Shown: one piece after another, positions 1 to 11,220 of the stretch
Layout of the letters: every line of letters begins with the position of its first letter
How positions within the stretch are numbered: position 1 is the first letter of the stretch
Source of the DNA: Nilaparvata lugens
Taxonomy: Eukaryota > Arthropoda > Insecta > Hemiptera > Delphacidae
Length of the DNA stretch: 64,000 nt
NCBI RefSeq assembly: GCF_014356525.2
Contig: NC_052507.1
Coordinates: 46,113,992 to 46,177,991, forward strand
Direction of reading: 5' to 3'
Notes under the pieces: model-generated
What the model saw: only the letters and a program-made list of their open reading frames with translations
Database searches by the model: none
Told to the model about the DNA's origin: nothing
Made by a program: the position numbers and the translations under genes

Positions 1-1
1 A

Positions 2-909
2 GATTTAGACCTAACCTCAAACAATGGCTCAAATGATAGTGTAGCTGTAAGTGAAAACGTTTCAAATGTAACAATTCATGAGGAAGTAGTAGAAATATCA
101 AATGAAACAAGTATGGTAGGAGCTAAAAATGATTTAAATCTTATAGCGTTCTTAACACAAATGTTTGATAGACAAAATGCTAGGTTTGATGAGCAAAATG
201 CTAAGATTGATGAGCAAAATGCTAAGATTGATAATTTGAAACAAGATCAAGGTTTGATGATATGAAGCAAGAATGTACTAGCATTAGACTAGAGCAGGTT
301 AGTATAAACCTTCTATTAAAAGATACACATGAAACATTGATTGATAATCATGAAGATGAAAGCAAATTGAAGCAGGATGATAGTAGTGTTGAGATACAAG
401 ATCAATTATTTCAAGTTTCAGATAATGTAGGCCTAGTTACTGTTATTGAAAAAGTAAATCCTAGTGAGATAGTAGAATTGAGTAATGTAGTAGGTAGGGA
501 GTTGTCTTTATTGAAAGTCAACAGTAAAGAAAGTAGTATTGCCAAATTGAAAGTTAGGAAAACAGTAAATAAAGTGAATGTTTACATGAGACAGGTTTCT
601 GTAGAGGTTAGGAACAATGTAAACAAAATGAATCTTGCTTTGTATCAAGTTGATGAATTCAACTTTCAACTAAAAATTGAAAAAGTGTATGCAAAGCATT
701 ATTTAGTGAACATGACTGACTTTTGTAAGCAAAATGGCTTTGTTGAAACAAATGAACCCATGAATAAAATCATGTTCTTGAAGAAAACAAAGCACAAAGT
801 CACCATTGATGTGTTAGTATTCAAAGGTTGTTTCAAGTTGCTTACTTACAAGATGATGACTGTGAATCACATGATGAAAGGGTATTCCCCAGCACTATGT
901 TATGATTAG
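2..909 (+). pseudogene. gag-like coiled-coil fragment, frameshifted
   Basis: An open frame runs from the window edge to the TGA at 263-265. It contains three near-copies of a QNAKIDE-type heptad and predicts a coiled coil. A second frame opens with the ATG at 262 and runs 215 codons to 909, so the two frames overlap by four bases (ATGA). The second part is rich in K, V and N and shows no catalytic motif. I do not recognise the family. The N-terminal heptad repeats and the following basic region resemble gag-like proteins of insect retroelements, which is inference. The frame change may be a mutation, because both halves look like one protein. It continues beyond the left edge of the window. 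Confidence 0.35.
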
Positions 910-2960
910 GAATCCTGTGTTATGCCGGGATTCAGAATAGCATAATCGCTACGCAGTGTATGGTAAGAGTCCATAATTGTGTCTTTTTTCTTTCCTGTAG
1001 CCTATTTTTCTTTGCCCTTAATTGTTTCAAATTTCGATTCTTTCCTGTCTTTGTGTAATGTTCAGTAAATTTCTTCTATGATGCATATCTTAACCAATCT
1101 TGTCCATAGTCATTTCAATTTGTATTTTTTTTCTGAAATAATTTTGGAGGTTAAAATAGTAGCTTATTTTCCTAATCTTTAAATTGTTGATAAAACTTAA
1201 CTTTTCTAAAATATATCTATTGTAGTGTAAATAATTGTTTGCTTGCGGTATATTTTTTCATCATGTATTACATATTTTAATTATGTCTTTTTTTTGTCAG
1301 GTATCATTTTATTAGGTAACTAGGTTTTTCAGAGCAAATTATGTCCCATTTTCTCATTTTCAGTATATTTTTATTAAATATACTTCCTTATGAAAGTTTA
1401 GAACTGACATGTAGGAAAGGCTCTAATTAATCTTTCTCTTCCTTGTATTATTTAGGAAATTTATTCACCCAATTTTTCTTTTTCTCTTATTTGTATTTTT
1501 TTGGGAAACTCATTTATCCATTATCCATCTTGATCGTCTTTGTATTGTAATCTTGAAATGTTTGTACTTATTATACAGTCTTCAAATTCTGAAATTATTT
1601 AAAAAATAAATGGTTCAATTTAGAACATGCTGAAATCTAATCTTATGTATAAATTCTTTTGTTATAATAATAAAACTTAAAAATTTGAAAGTATTAATGA
1701 ATTGTGTTGTGTCGCCATATATATGAGATGTTCAATATAAATTAAAGTTAACTTGAATAATGTTTTCATTAAATAAAAACGTCTTGTCATATTATTAATT
1801 GAAATGAGTTAAAGGTTAAAATTTCTCTAAAGTTTTTGTAATTGATGTCTTTTTCTAAATTAAAAAAAAAACTGTTTGTTCTATAAATTTTGATATGATT
1901 GATTATCGTTTGAAATGGATGCTGGAGTGTATGTAGAATTTTTAGTGGGGTTTGTTGATTAGAATTTTGCTGGTATGTGATTGTTTTTTGATATGGAAAC
2001 CCATTATTGCCTAAAGAAGGAATAACAGAGGTTATGACTTAGAGAGGCAGTAATGAGATAATATTTTTTGTGCTGATTACTTATGTTGATTGCCATAGAT
2101 GCAAAATAATGATTAATAATGTTGATTGCCATAGATGCAGATGATTACTTATGAATATTGATTGCCTTTGAAGCAAAATATTATTGATGTTTTGAATGAT
2201 TTCTTGTTTAAAGATTGATAGTAAAGTTTTTTCATGAAATGTAGTTTGTGTTTAGAACATTGAAAAGTCAAAATAAACTATAGTATCCGATAAACGATGA
2301 TTAATAATATTAAATATTTTCCTTTTTATACAATATTTGAACAAAAAATTAAAATGAAAATTTATAAATTTGTCCACATAAATAATTTTGAAACCCTGAA
2401 TGATGAATCATAAATGTGAAATATCATACTAAATGATAATGAAATGCAGATATATTGTATTATGAAATGATTGTGAATAGAAGACCAATTGTCTGAAATT
2501 ATTAAAATATGTATTGAAATTATTTTTGTTGTGATGATCTGATGTTTTTTACAATTTTGATAATGATACAGGGTGTTATGAAATTTATGTAACATGTATT
2601 TGTTTATGTTCTAAATTTTGAAGAATGGATTAAATTTTGTTATTTGAACAGTGAATAAATGGAAATGAAATTATTTTTTTTATTAAAATTTTGTAATTGA
2701 TGTCTCCATTGAGTTTGAGGAAATTTCACAATTTATGTTTTGCTGACTGTATAATAAGATGTTAACAAATTTCATTTTATATTGATTATATACTTAGAAA
2801 TAATTTTCATGTGTATTAGTTTGTATTGGTAGCCTAATAAAAATTTTCTTTTTAGTTTATAAGCATTTTAAAATAACAGATACAGCATGGACATTAACAT
2901 CAAAATAATTATCACATGAATCTCGAAATCAACAAAAAGTGGATGCCATGAAGAGTGTTA
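910..2960. other. AT-rich non-coding DNA
   Basis: I see no coding potential, RNA gene or clear repeat here. The stretch is strongly AT-rich with many short T and A runs. A short local duplication ('TTGATTGCCATAGATGCA') lies near 2,080-2,150. The 2,362-2,595 reverse frame is a chance AT-rich ORF. Confidence 0.6.
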
Positions 2961-3003
2961 AGAACATTTGGGTGATTTTCGAACTAGTGTGACTCATCAA
3001 TTG

Positions 3004-3281
3004 AATATCTACGCCAATATCTATGCTGATACCTACACCAATGCCAACGCCAATATCTATGCCAATATCTACACCAATAACTATGCCGATATCTACACTG
3101 ATGTCTACACCAATGTCTGCGCCAATGTCAAAGCCAATGCCTACGACAATGCTGATGCCAATGCCTACGACAATGCTGATGCCAATGCCTGCGCCAATGT
3201 TGATGCCAATGCCTACACCAATGCCAACGCCAATGCCGACACCAATGCATATGCCAATGACAATGCCAATGCCTATTGCTG
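3004..3281. repeat. 12/18-bp minisatellite (GCCAATRYCTAC-type)
   Basis: About 22 imperfect copies of a short unit based on GCCAATGCCTAC/GCCAATATCTAC run head to tail. Because the unit length is a multiple of three, two forward frames stay open and give long Asn-Ala-Tyr or Met-Pro-Thr repeats. Those ORFs are by-products of the repeat and are not called as genes. Confidence 0.85.
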
Positions 3282-3299
3282 ACCATGTAACTCAAACAT

Positions 3300-6040
3300 C
3301 AACACTACCACATTACCTGGAGGTAATTGCCATCCATGTTTCGTTCACAACTTTGAATTCAGAATAACAGTCACAGTATAATGAACGAATTGATTCAAAA
3401 AATCCTCTCCTAAATTATTCCTGTATGCAGAACTCTAAACCTTGAAAGCTGAAAATATCAAAAAACCAAACCTTACCTAAATTAATCCTCACCTGAGTTA
3501 ATCCTGTATGCAGCATCTATCTCTTTTCCAAAGAACAAATTACATTGTCATTTCAAGCCTGAAATGTACATTGTATAATTATATGATACAAAATTTACGT
3601 GACTCTGTATTGAGTTTGGTATGCAGCCATCTACTACAAGCATGAGGCAATGCTAACTGAGATGTCACCTGTATTGAATTTGGTATGCATCAGTCGACTA
3701 CAAGTATCAGCCCAACACTACTAGTATTCGGATCAGCCCAACACTGATGTCATCACACTGGAGTCACACTTAACTGAAATTCATACTGAGTGCCTTAACA
3801 GACTGTTTTCTGAAATTTGCATCAATAAAATCAACCGTGTCAATAGTGAAAGAAATGAACATTTTTTGATTTATTGAAATTTTATGTGAAAATTAAATGT
3901 AACAATTCATCAATTCATTTGAAAAAAAAAATTTTTTTTATTCAAGATACTAAATTTTTTTATGCAATGAAAAATTGAATTTTTCTATCTATTAAATTCA
4001 TGTGCAATTTTAAAAACCATTCTTTATATATATATATTAAACTTTCCGTTGAGATATTTTCCTTTAAATTATAAAGCTAAATCAAAAGTAATTTTGATAT
4101 TCTATACTTTGAAATATTGTTTGGAAATGTATAACAAATGCTATTGATTGATTTTTATAATAATTTTCAATATCATAGGATGACAATGTTTTTATAGAAA
4201 AATTGTTACTGTTCTCGAATTTAATTTCAACAATTTCCATTTGTTTCAATGTAATATTTTTTTCTTTAAATTCTCAAACAGTAAAATTTTTCATGTCAAG
4301 AGGGAGGTATTTGTAATATTACATTTTTTCTCGATTAAAATCGAATCTTCAATTCGAGATCTATAAAACTTGATAGTAAATATCAGAGTAATCAATATGC
4401 AGACAACTTTTTAACTGAGAATTTATCATAAATGATTGTGTTGCACATTCCATGGTATCACAGAAACTGAGTTAACAGAATCAACAGATAAATAGATCAT
4501 TAAAAATATAGAGGATATATAAATTTAAAATAACAGTTTCGAAATAAAGTTTTATTGAGAACAAATGTAAAATGTAAATTCTAAACTTGTAATTTATAAT
4601 TTTTTGGAATTTAATGTTGGTGACGTGTTCATAACGTCAACACTGGTTTTGAGGTGGGGCTTTGCTCTGTACTTGTTAGGTCTTCTCTCTAAAAAATTGT
4701 CGCTGTCTATGTGTTCTAATTTTGTGCTCTCTGAATATTTTTCTGTTCAAGTAAAATTTTCAATGTTTTTAATTGAGTTTTGAACAGTTTTATGGTGTTC
4801 TAATTTTGTATAGTTTGTTTTGTGTGTCTACAAGCCTATAGCCATTGTTTTTCAACTATATAAATGGATAAGTATTTAGCTTGTAATGATGCTAGATGTT
4901 TAAGTGTGTAAGGTATTGTTTTATGGATTTGTGTTGTATATTGCCAAAATTCTTCTGAAGATTATAAGTTGGTTTGCTCTGAAAACTGGATTTCTCATTC
5001 ATAAGCAATAGATCCATTCATAGTTTATCAAGAATCTACCATTTTGGAGCCGATAACTTCCTTTGGGTTAATAGGTGAAAAATGCTATCCAACCTATTTA
5101 GGAGAAATTGGTAGCACGGCAAATGGTATCCCTGGTGGTATATTGCATGCCTCATTGCATGCCTCATTGAATGCAATTTTCATGCACTATTCAATAGGAT
5201 GCAGAGTTCCTTATAAAATCTCGTCTGGGCGCCTAGATGTCTTCTGGTTTTCTCATGCTAAATTCCGGAAAGCATTATAAGATAATTAAATCTTGTGTAA
5301 GCATGATCTGATCAAATAAATAGTAAGTGTTTCAGTGTGGATGTGATTATGGTTTGAGACGTCGTTATAACTGCGCGAGGTCTACTGTTCACAGTACTAC
5401 TAGTTATTATTGAAATGTCCATACCATATGTTAATGTAGAACTATAATCTAGAGAGAGTACCTCTTCAAAACAGTTGTCAACTGGTAACCAAATTAGTAA
5501 TTTTGTCAGGTTGGCATTAAGTTGAGTTGACTTTGTTAGGTTGGCACCAAGTTGAAGATTAAAATGCATTTATCGCGGAAAAATTGATTGAGCACTGCTA
5601 CTTCAATCAGACCTATTCCTGAGAATATTATATCATTATTTATTTTCCAATCACATGATAATGGTATTATTTATAGCCGAAACATGTGTTGAATAATTTT
5701 AGTAAGGGTAATCAGATTTATAAATATTAGAATATAAATATAAGAATGAATATTTTTATTTCTTTTCCTGGGAGTAGGCCTATAGATAATTTTTGTTTCA
5801 TAAAACAAACTTTTATGATGGGAGTTCTATCAATTGATCCTATTCTATCAAGACTAATTCTGTTTGTATATCTGACAGATCGCGTTAAGAGCTTAAACAA
5901 TTTTGATGAAATTTTAATTATTCAGTATGATGAATGGAGGGTATTTTTGAAACTTCAGAAGTGTCCATTGTGGAATCTGTGTAAAGAATAAGGAAATTCG
6001 GCTAGAATTTAACTTGAGGAAAGAAAGGGGTTATTCATTA
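3300..6040. other. AT-rich DNA with a possible retroelement LTR start near 4.31 kb
   Basis: Most of this stretch shows nothing I can support. At 4,299-4,311 a purine run (AAGAGGGAGGTA) is followed within a few bases by TGTAATATTACA, as in a polypurine tract abutting a 3' LTR. Downstream there are TATA-like sites and AATAAAG at 4,551. I found no second LTR copy in the window, so this is only a possibility. Small ORFs at 5,044-5,280 and 5,746-5,991 have no recognisable motif. Confidence 0.3.
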
Positions 6041-6047
6041 TAACTTC

Positions 6048-6737
6048 AGTCGAGTCGGAATGTTTGAGTAGGAAGGACGTCAGTGGGAAGCTCTGTCATT
6101 AATGTGAAATATTGTTGGTTTAGTTGGAGTTTTCGGGTTTGGTTTTTACGTGAAGTAGTAAAGTTACACCTTGTGCGTCACACAGTACACTGATTTTTCT
6201 TGTACGTGTGCTGTAAGTGGAGATATGGTGTTTTTATAATCATTCTAATCTCGTTAGTGAAGAACGATTTCTACAAAGTTAACCATGCCTCCGAAAAGGA
6301 ATACCAGTAGCAGTAGCGATAAAATAGGCGGAGCTGATAAGACAGAAGCGACGGCAGATTGTGATAGCGACCAAGTAGATCAGCAGACTGTAAGTAACTC
6401 AACAACAGACGACAAACTGAACACTATTATTAATGATTTAAAAACTATTAAGTCTGATATTCAAAAGATGCGATCTAATCACGAGGAAATTACCAGCTCG
6501 CTCAAACTCTGTCATTCATTGATTGATGAAAATAAAAAATCTATAGCGAAACAAAAGGATTTGGTGAAAACATGTTCTGATAACATTAGCTCTACTACGG
6601 GGGAAGTGAATAAATTGAAAGCTGAACTCTCAGTAGCGAAATTGGATGTTCGTTCTTTGCAACAATATACGAGAAAGAACTGTATTAACATTGTAGGTGT
6701 ACCTTTCAGGATGGCCGATGGGAGATCGAGGTATTGA
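6048..6737 (+). pseudogene. LINE ORF1 fragment (coiled-coil RNA-binding protein), 3'-truncated
   Basis: The ATG at 6285 opens 150 codons. The protein starts with a basic/Ser-rich N-terminus (MPPKRNTSSSS). A long coiled coil follows from about residue 40 to 130, with LNTIINDLKTIKSDIQKM-type heptads. It then enters QQYTRKNCINIVGVP, the typical entry to the RRM-like domain of non-LTR retrotransposon ORF1 proteins. The frame stops about ten residues later in unrelated sequence, so the RNA-binding domain and all of ORF2 are missing. The preceding 240 bp, from CAGTCGAGTC at 6048, may be its 5' UTR and internal promoter. Loss of the 3' part is unusual, since LINEs normally truncate at the 5' end. 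It suggests a later rearrangement near 6,712. Confidence 0.6.
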
Positions 6738-6739
6738 AA

Positions 6740-8040
6740 ATAAAATGACATAGAACCAATGCAAAATGGCTCGTATAATTGCAGAATATGACGAAAACTG
6801 CAATATAAATTACTAGAACAATGGAATGAATAAAATACATTAGAAAATCACATCTAAAATATACAAAATTAGAAGTAGGCAAAGTGTGTGTACCATAAAC
6901 TAGCACTAACAAACAACTAGCATCAGAGCGGACAACTTACGAACTAAAGGAGCTTGACGCCAGAATACAAAGACCCAAGTCTGTATGACTGAGTTTTTAC
7001 ATGAGCCCTTTCCAATCATAGTGTGATTTGTCAAACGGCCAAAACTTTGATTTCATAATTTTGCTTACAGAATAATATTTGTAAATAACTTACCTGACAT
7101 GGTATCAAACTTTTCTGAGATTTCCTGCCAAACATTATCTTTATTCCTGTTGTCATGATAACTATTATTACTAGTATTATACAGGAAGGGGTACTCCCTA
7201 ATAGCCTCTATCAACATTTTGTCCATACTCATCACTCACCACAGAACAAATGCGCACTACAACAAAACACTGGTGATGTGACTTCTCTGATAGTTGAATG
7301 TCGACTGGAAGAATGATAAAAAAACGGACCAGCTATCCAGCAAGAATGCCCCAAACAGCAATGGTGGCCGACGGTGACTGACGGACAGGTCGTAGCCGGT
7401 GACCGACGGGTATAGTGGGTTGCCGTTCGTTTTAAACAATGCAAAGCAATGTTGCCGGTACCCTGCTTAACAGAAGATGTGGGAGAGGGACAGAACTATG
7501 TTCAGACTATTCATCTATGTTCAACTATTTGCAATCAATCACCTTATCTCATGAGAAGAAATAATAATCTAGAAATTTTAATTGACTTGATAATCAAAAT
7601 AATCTGATTTGTTGACATGACATGGTGTATTATTCTAAATTAGAGTATATCATAATTTTCAAAGTTAATCATTATTTTACAGTTTTAAGTGATTAGTGAG
7701 TGTTAATTTGTTATTAAATTTGGTTTGTCAACAATCTAAATTAGAACTTTTCCATTCTCAAATGTTTGAACTGAAAATTGGACCTGAATTCAATTGTATG
7801 GAACATAGCCTACTTCTTCAACTATTTATAGTGTATAAATCAAAATTCGGGGAAGAAACAGTCTCGGGCTGTGCCTGTTAGTCCTTCCTCAATCATGTTG
7901 AAGAACTGTGTTCTGTTTATCAATAAATAAATATCGAGTGAAGCTTGGTGCCCCGATATTTTATCGTTCATACAGGAAGGTTCTATCTAATCACAGTGGA
8001 TTGAGATTAATTCCCAGAGGAATGCAAAAATTCCTCTCAC
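6740..8040. other. non-coding, unrecognised
   Basis: I see no supported gene. Overlapping reverse ORFs at 7,232-7,444 lack recognisable motifs. 7,560-7,900 is AT-rich. Confidence 0.5.
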
Positions 8041-8045
8041 AAAGG

Positions 8046-8160
8046 CCCGGTTGCACAAAAGCTGGTTTAATTTTAATCCTGATAAATTTCATGTGAACCA
8101 AATCAGAGAAGACTGGAATCAATCAGGATTGAAATTTAACCGGAGTTTGTGCAACCGGTG
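8046..8160. mobile_element. palindromic MITE (CCGGTTGCACAAA ends)
   Basis: The left arm starts CCGGTTGCACAAA and the right arm ends TTTGTGCAACCGG. The two arms are about 38 bp, imperfectly complementary, and include TTAATTTTAATCCTGAT against ATCAGGATTGAAATTTAA. A loop of about 35 bp separates them. No coding capacity. This is a foldback-type MITE. Elements with the GGTTGCACAAA end are common in hemipteran genomes, as recalled rather than checked. Confidence 0.75.
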
Positions 8161-8162
8161 AA

Positions 8163-8322
8163 CCGAAATATTCTTAGTACGAAATAGTCTTAGTATGCTA
8201 CGTCATTTTGACGTCACCGGGCATGCGCAGAAGGCCGAAATAGAAAAAGTAGTCATGCGCACTGGTCGAAATATTCTTAGTATAGCGACGTCATCAATGA
8301 CGTCATTGCGCATGTGCTGTAC
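8163..8322. repeat. tandemly duplicated block with CRE and GCATGCGC motifs
   Basis: The 16-mer CGAAATATTCTTAGTA starts at 8164 and again at 8267, 103 bp later. Each copy is followed by ACGTCA-type sites (full TGACGTCA at 8209-8216 and 8298-8305) and by GCATGCGC/TGCGCATG. The palindromic TGACGTCA is the CREB/ATF consensus. Its position next to a MITE leaves open whether it is a promoter remnant or part of a repeat. Confidence 0.5.
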
Positions 8323-8931
8323 AGTTCTACACCATCACAGTAACAAGTTAATGCTCACGCACGCGAGTCCGCGTGATCAGTGTTACCAACAATAGAAACT
8401 CTAAACTATAATTTCCCTATGGATTCCTACAGCAATATTTCTTCCCTAGCAATAGCTTGGCTCAACATCAGATCATTACTGTAGTAACTCAAAAAAGCTG
8501 TACTCAAAAAGCTCTTATGTTTCTACTCTAGGGGAATTATCTATTATCATTAAAAAAAAAAATTAAAAAAAAAAAGAAAAAAAATTAAAAAAAAAATTAA
8601 AAAAAAAAATTAAAAAAAAATTAAAAAAAAAATAAAAAAATTAAAAAAAAATTAAAAAAAATTGAAAAAAAAACAAAAACATTAAAAAAAAAAAAATTAA
8701 AAAAAAAAAGAAAAAAAATTAAAAAAGAAAATAAAAATAAAAAAATTAAAAAAAAAAATTAAAAAAAAATTAAAAAAAAAATTAAAAAAAAATTAAAAAA
8801 AAATTAAAAAAAAAAAAAAAAAAAAATTGAAAAAAAAACAAAAACATTAAAAAAAAAAATTAAAAACACATAAAATCAGAAATAAATGGGAAAAAAGGGA
8901 AAAAAATTTCCCTCCGGATCCTGAACTGGGG

Positions 8932-8939
8932 TATAAAAG
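8932..8939 (+). promoter_or_regulatory. TIR TATA box, left end of Polinton 1
   Basis: TATAAAAG lies in the conserved block GGGGTATAAAAGGAGTTG, shared with 24,647-24,654 (-) and 32,963-32,970 (+). It is followed about 25-30 bp downstream by GGGACATTGTG, a plausible start region. It would drive the inward + strand gene. Confidence 0.7.
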
Positions 8940-9075
8940 GAGTTGTTCTGCAAGGAGTGGGACATTGTGTCTTAGGCAGTCGTGCCGTCAGTACGTGTGT
9001 GTACCACCAGTACATGTGTGTGTGTGATTTTAGTATATTGGTTTTGGATCACTTTCATCTTTATCAACATCAAGA

Positions 9076-9828
9076 GTAAGTATTTATAGTTACATTATTT
9101 GCATTTTATAGTTCTATATATATATTTATATTATATTCATGATTTAACAATTAAGTTCAAAAGAGTAGAATTTTGAAGTAGATGGTTTGAGACTGACAAT
9201 TAAATTCTAAAATGACTTAAATTCGAAAATGACAAGTTTAATTATGAATTAGGTTCCAATACATAGAGTAAATGACATAGTCAAAAATGACTATTGTAAT
9301 TATGAATTAGGTTCTAATACATACAAGTTACGAGTTTAATTATGAATTAGGTTCTTCGAGTTGGTGGTTGTAATCCATCCTAACCTAAAAAACGTATAAT
9401 TACAAAGTAGATCCTAGACCCCCATTCACATTCCCCCATACAGCTCCGGACCATCATCCCTAGAACATAAACACCATAGAGTAAATGACATAGTCAAAAA
9501 TGACTAGTGTAATTATGAATTAGGTTCCAATACATACAAGTTACGAGTTTAATTATGAATTAGGTTCTTCGAGTTGGTGGTTGTAATCCATCCTAACCTA
9601 AAAAACGTATAATTACAAAGTAGATCCTAGACCCCCATTCACATTCCCCCATACAGCTCCGGACCATCATCCCTAGAACATAAACACCTATGAACCTCCA
9701 TCCCCCGACCCACGATCCTAGATACCGATCCACCACCTTCATCCCCCACATCCGTTGATAGTGATACATATATATAGAGTTGAATACTGCATACCATACT
9801 AATACAATATTGTTTTGCATTGTTCCAG
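9076..9828 (+). other. predicted 5' UTR intron inside the left TIR
   Basis: The donor is AAGA|GTAAGT at 9075/9076. The acceptor is a pyrimidine-rich stretch ending TGTTCCAG at 9828, the exact inner edge of the TIR. The coding start of the downstream gene is 22 bp further on. The same donor and acceptor occur in the right TIR (intron 24,533 to 24,011 on the - strand). Splicing is inferred from consensus only. Confidence 0.55.
9263..9688. repeat. 213-bp tandem duplication within the left TIR
   Basis: ATAGAGTAAATGACATAG starts at 9263 and 9476, and GTTCTTCGAG at 9351 and 9564, both offset by 213 bp. The two copies are nearly identical. The right TIR of the same element has a single copy, so the duplication happened after the TIRs diverged. 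Confidence 0.85.
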
Positions 9829-9850
9829 TTCTCATCACTCTGCATTCAAC

Positions 9851-10610
9851 ATGCATGCTGCCAACATTCAAGTCGTGCTCTGCCTCATGCTGGCTCTTGG
9901 AGCCTATTCACTAGATCCAAAGTATAGGAGTGAAGACTTTCTAGCATCCAGGGAGCATGGACTGGATACATACAACATTTTCCACATCAGGCAATGTCTG
10001 ATGTCATCCAGCAAGTTCAACCACGACCTTGCAACAATGTACAATGATGTCAGCAACTGGTACTTAAAAATCGCAGGAGAGCATGAAGTGGGGAAGGAAC
10101 TGTGTCACAAAATCCACTGCGCATATGATCTGCGCAACTGTCTCCACCCATCATTCACATCGCTGGATTTCCTTGAAGCAGTTATTACAAAGTCAGTCGA
10201 GGTGTGCTCATCCTACTGTCAACATGGGCTGTCAACAACATCTACATCCAGTACTTCAATCAGCAATGGCGCCTGCAGACCCTGAATCACCATGTCCTTA
10301 CGGTGATTGCATTTTTGTCATGAGTGCAAGGTGGAGTGTTGAGCCACTCACTATCGCCACCAGTCATCCCACTATCGCCACCAGTCATCCCACTATCGCC
10401 ACCAGTCGTCCCACCATCGCCACCAGTCGTCCCACTATCGCCGCCAGTCTTCCCACTATCGTCACCAGTCGCCCCACTATCGTCACCAGTCATCCCACTA
10501 TCGTCACCAGTCGTCCCACTATCGCCACCAGTTGCCCCACTATTGCCACCAGTCGCCCCACTATTGCTGCCAGTCAACCCACCACCGCCACCAATCATCC
10601 CACCAGCTGA
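9851..10610 (+). pseudogene. Polinton-encoded secreted Cys-rich protein, frameshifted
   Basis: This is the outermost left gene of Polinton 1, directly inside the TIR. The ATG at 9851 begins a hydrophobic leader (IQVVLCLMLALGA), a likely signal peptide with cleavage near residue 21. About 120 residues with spaced cysteines follow, ending at a TGA at 10,283-10,285. The neighbouring frame, open to 10,610, continues with CPYGDC and ARWSVEPL and then runs through the 21-bp minisatellite as TIATSRP heptads. The same Cys-rich 3' part occurs inverted at 19,605-20,070 and diverged at 38,374-38,869. The CGDC-containing frame is the one shared with those copies, so a frameshift near 10,250 is likely. 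I do not recognise the family. Expression is expected from the TIR promoter through the TIR intron. Confidence 0.5.
10345..10610. repeat. 21-bp minisatellite (CCACTATCGCCACCAGTCG-type)
   Basis: About 12 imperfect head-to-tail copies of a 21-bp unit. All three forward frames tend to stay open and give Pro-rich (SPPVVPL) or Ser/Thr-rich (TIATSRP) heptads. A longer array of the same unit lies at 34,215-34,605, at the equivalent place in Polinton 2. Confidence 0.9.
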
Positions 10611-10679
10611 GGCCAAGACTGTTTCAATTTGGCAGTAGCCCTCATCATACCAATCAGTTAATATCGAATGTATTACCAT

Positions 10680-10800
10680 TTGTAATATGATAATAAAGAA
10701 ATAAATCCTCATTGGCTGATCCACTGTCTAAAACTAACTCTCATGTATGAAATAAACCTCATTTCATGTGTTAACCATTGATTGAGAGTTTCATTAATTC
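10680..10800 (+). repeat. conserved 3' end of the left Polinton transcript unit
   Basis: The block from GTAATATGATAATAAAG to GAGAGTTTCATTAATTCA is shared with 35,637-35,775 in Polinton 2. It contains AATAAAGAAATAAA (two overlapping poly(A) signals). It follows the minisatellite/left gene in element 1 and a diverged polymerase fragment in element 2. The likely role is the 3' UTR and polyadenylation site of the + strand gene, which is inference. Confidence 0.5.
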
Positions 10801-10916
10801 AATGTTCAACACCTCATCCCATAGATAATAATAATAGTAGGTCAGAATCTTGCACATCAATATAGATGTTTCCTCTAGGTCAATACTGAAATAGCATATA
10901 GTTGAAGCTAGTTAAT

Positions 10917-11065
10917 AGATATCCATTATGGTGTAGTGGTTAGCGGCGCCACTTTCCATGCTGTAGGTCCTGGGTTCAAACCTTCAGGGGTAGAGATTGA
11001 TGTAGGGTCCCAATTGATAAGGTAAGTATACAGGGTTGTATACCATTACACCATAATGGATATCT
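10917..11065 (+). mobile_element. tRNA-like SINE/MITE inside a 19-bp perfect inverted repeat
   Basis: The left arm AGATATCCATTATGGTGTA (10,917-10,935) is exactly complementary to the right arm TACACCATAATGGATATCT (11,047-11,065). Immediately inside the left arm is GGTGTAGTGGTTAGC, a good pol III A box. About 35 bp on is GGGTTCAAACC, a B box. The spacing is as in a tRNA. The T and acceptor arms do not close properly, so it is a tRNA-derived element and not a working tRNA. It sits between two Polinton genes. Confidence 0.65.
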
Positions 11066-11220
11066 TTTGATATTTTGCATCTTGGTCAACCTATTGCAAC
11101 ATGTCAATAGATATTTTCATTGAAAGCATAACAACCTAATTTCTTATCTATATGAGGAAGTAGGATAATCAATAATAACAAATGGCTCATTACACATAGT
11201 ATTTATTGGCAAACATATAA

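Larger units (their letters stand above)
8551..9828 (+). repeat. left TIR of Polinton 1
   Basis: From 8,884 this matches the reverse complement of the right TIR (24,011-24,997): TATA promoter, GTGTGT-rich leader, splice donor, AT-rich intron and the inner end TTTTGCATTGTTCCAG. The outermost part is a (TTAAAAAAA)n low-complexity tract at 8,551-8,866. It lacks the 30-bp minisatellite and the terminal hairpin found at the other three Polinton ends. Confidence 0.88.

Noticed and set aside
3023..3367. Met/Pro-rich ORF
   Set aside because: Translation of the GCCAAT-type minisatellite.
7232..7444. Cys/His-rich reverse ORF
   Set aside because: Two overlapping reverse frames of similar length, no recognisable domain, and no promoter or splice context.
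10287..10724. Gly/Asp/Ser-rich reverse ORF (GGDSGTTG repeats), and the similar one at 34,046-34,474
   Set aside because: Antisense translation of the 21-bp minisatellite. No start context, and it is opposite to the gene direction.
10930..10990. Functional tRNA gene
   Set aside because: A and B boxes are present, but the T and acceptor stems do not pair and no clean anticodon loop forms.
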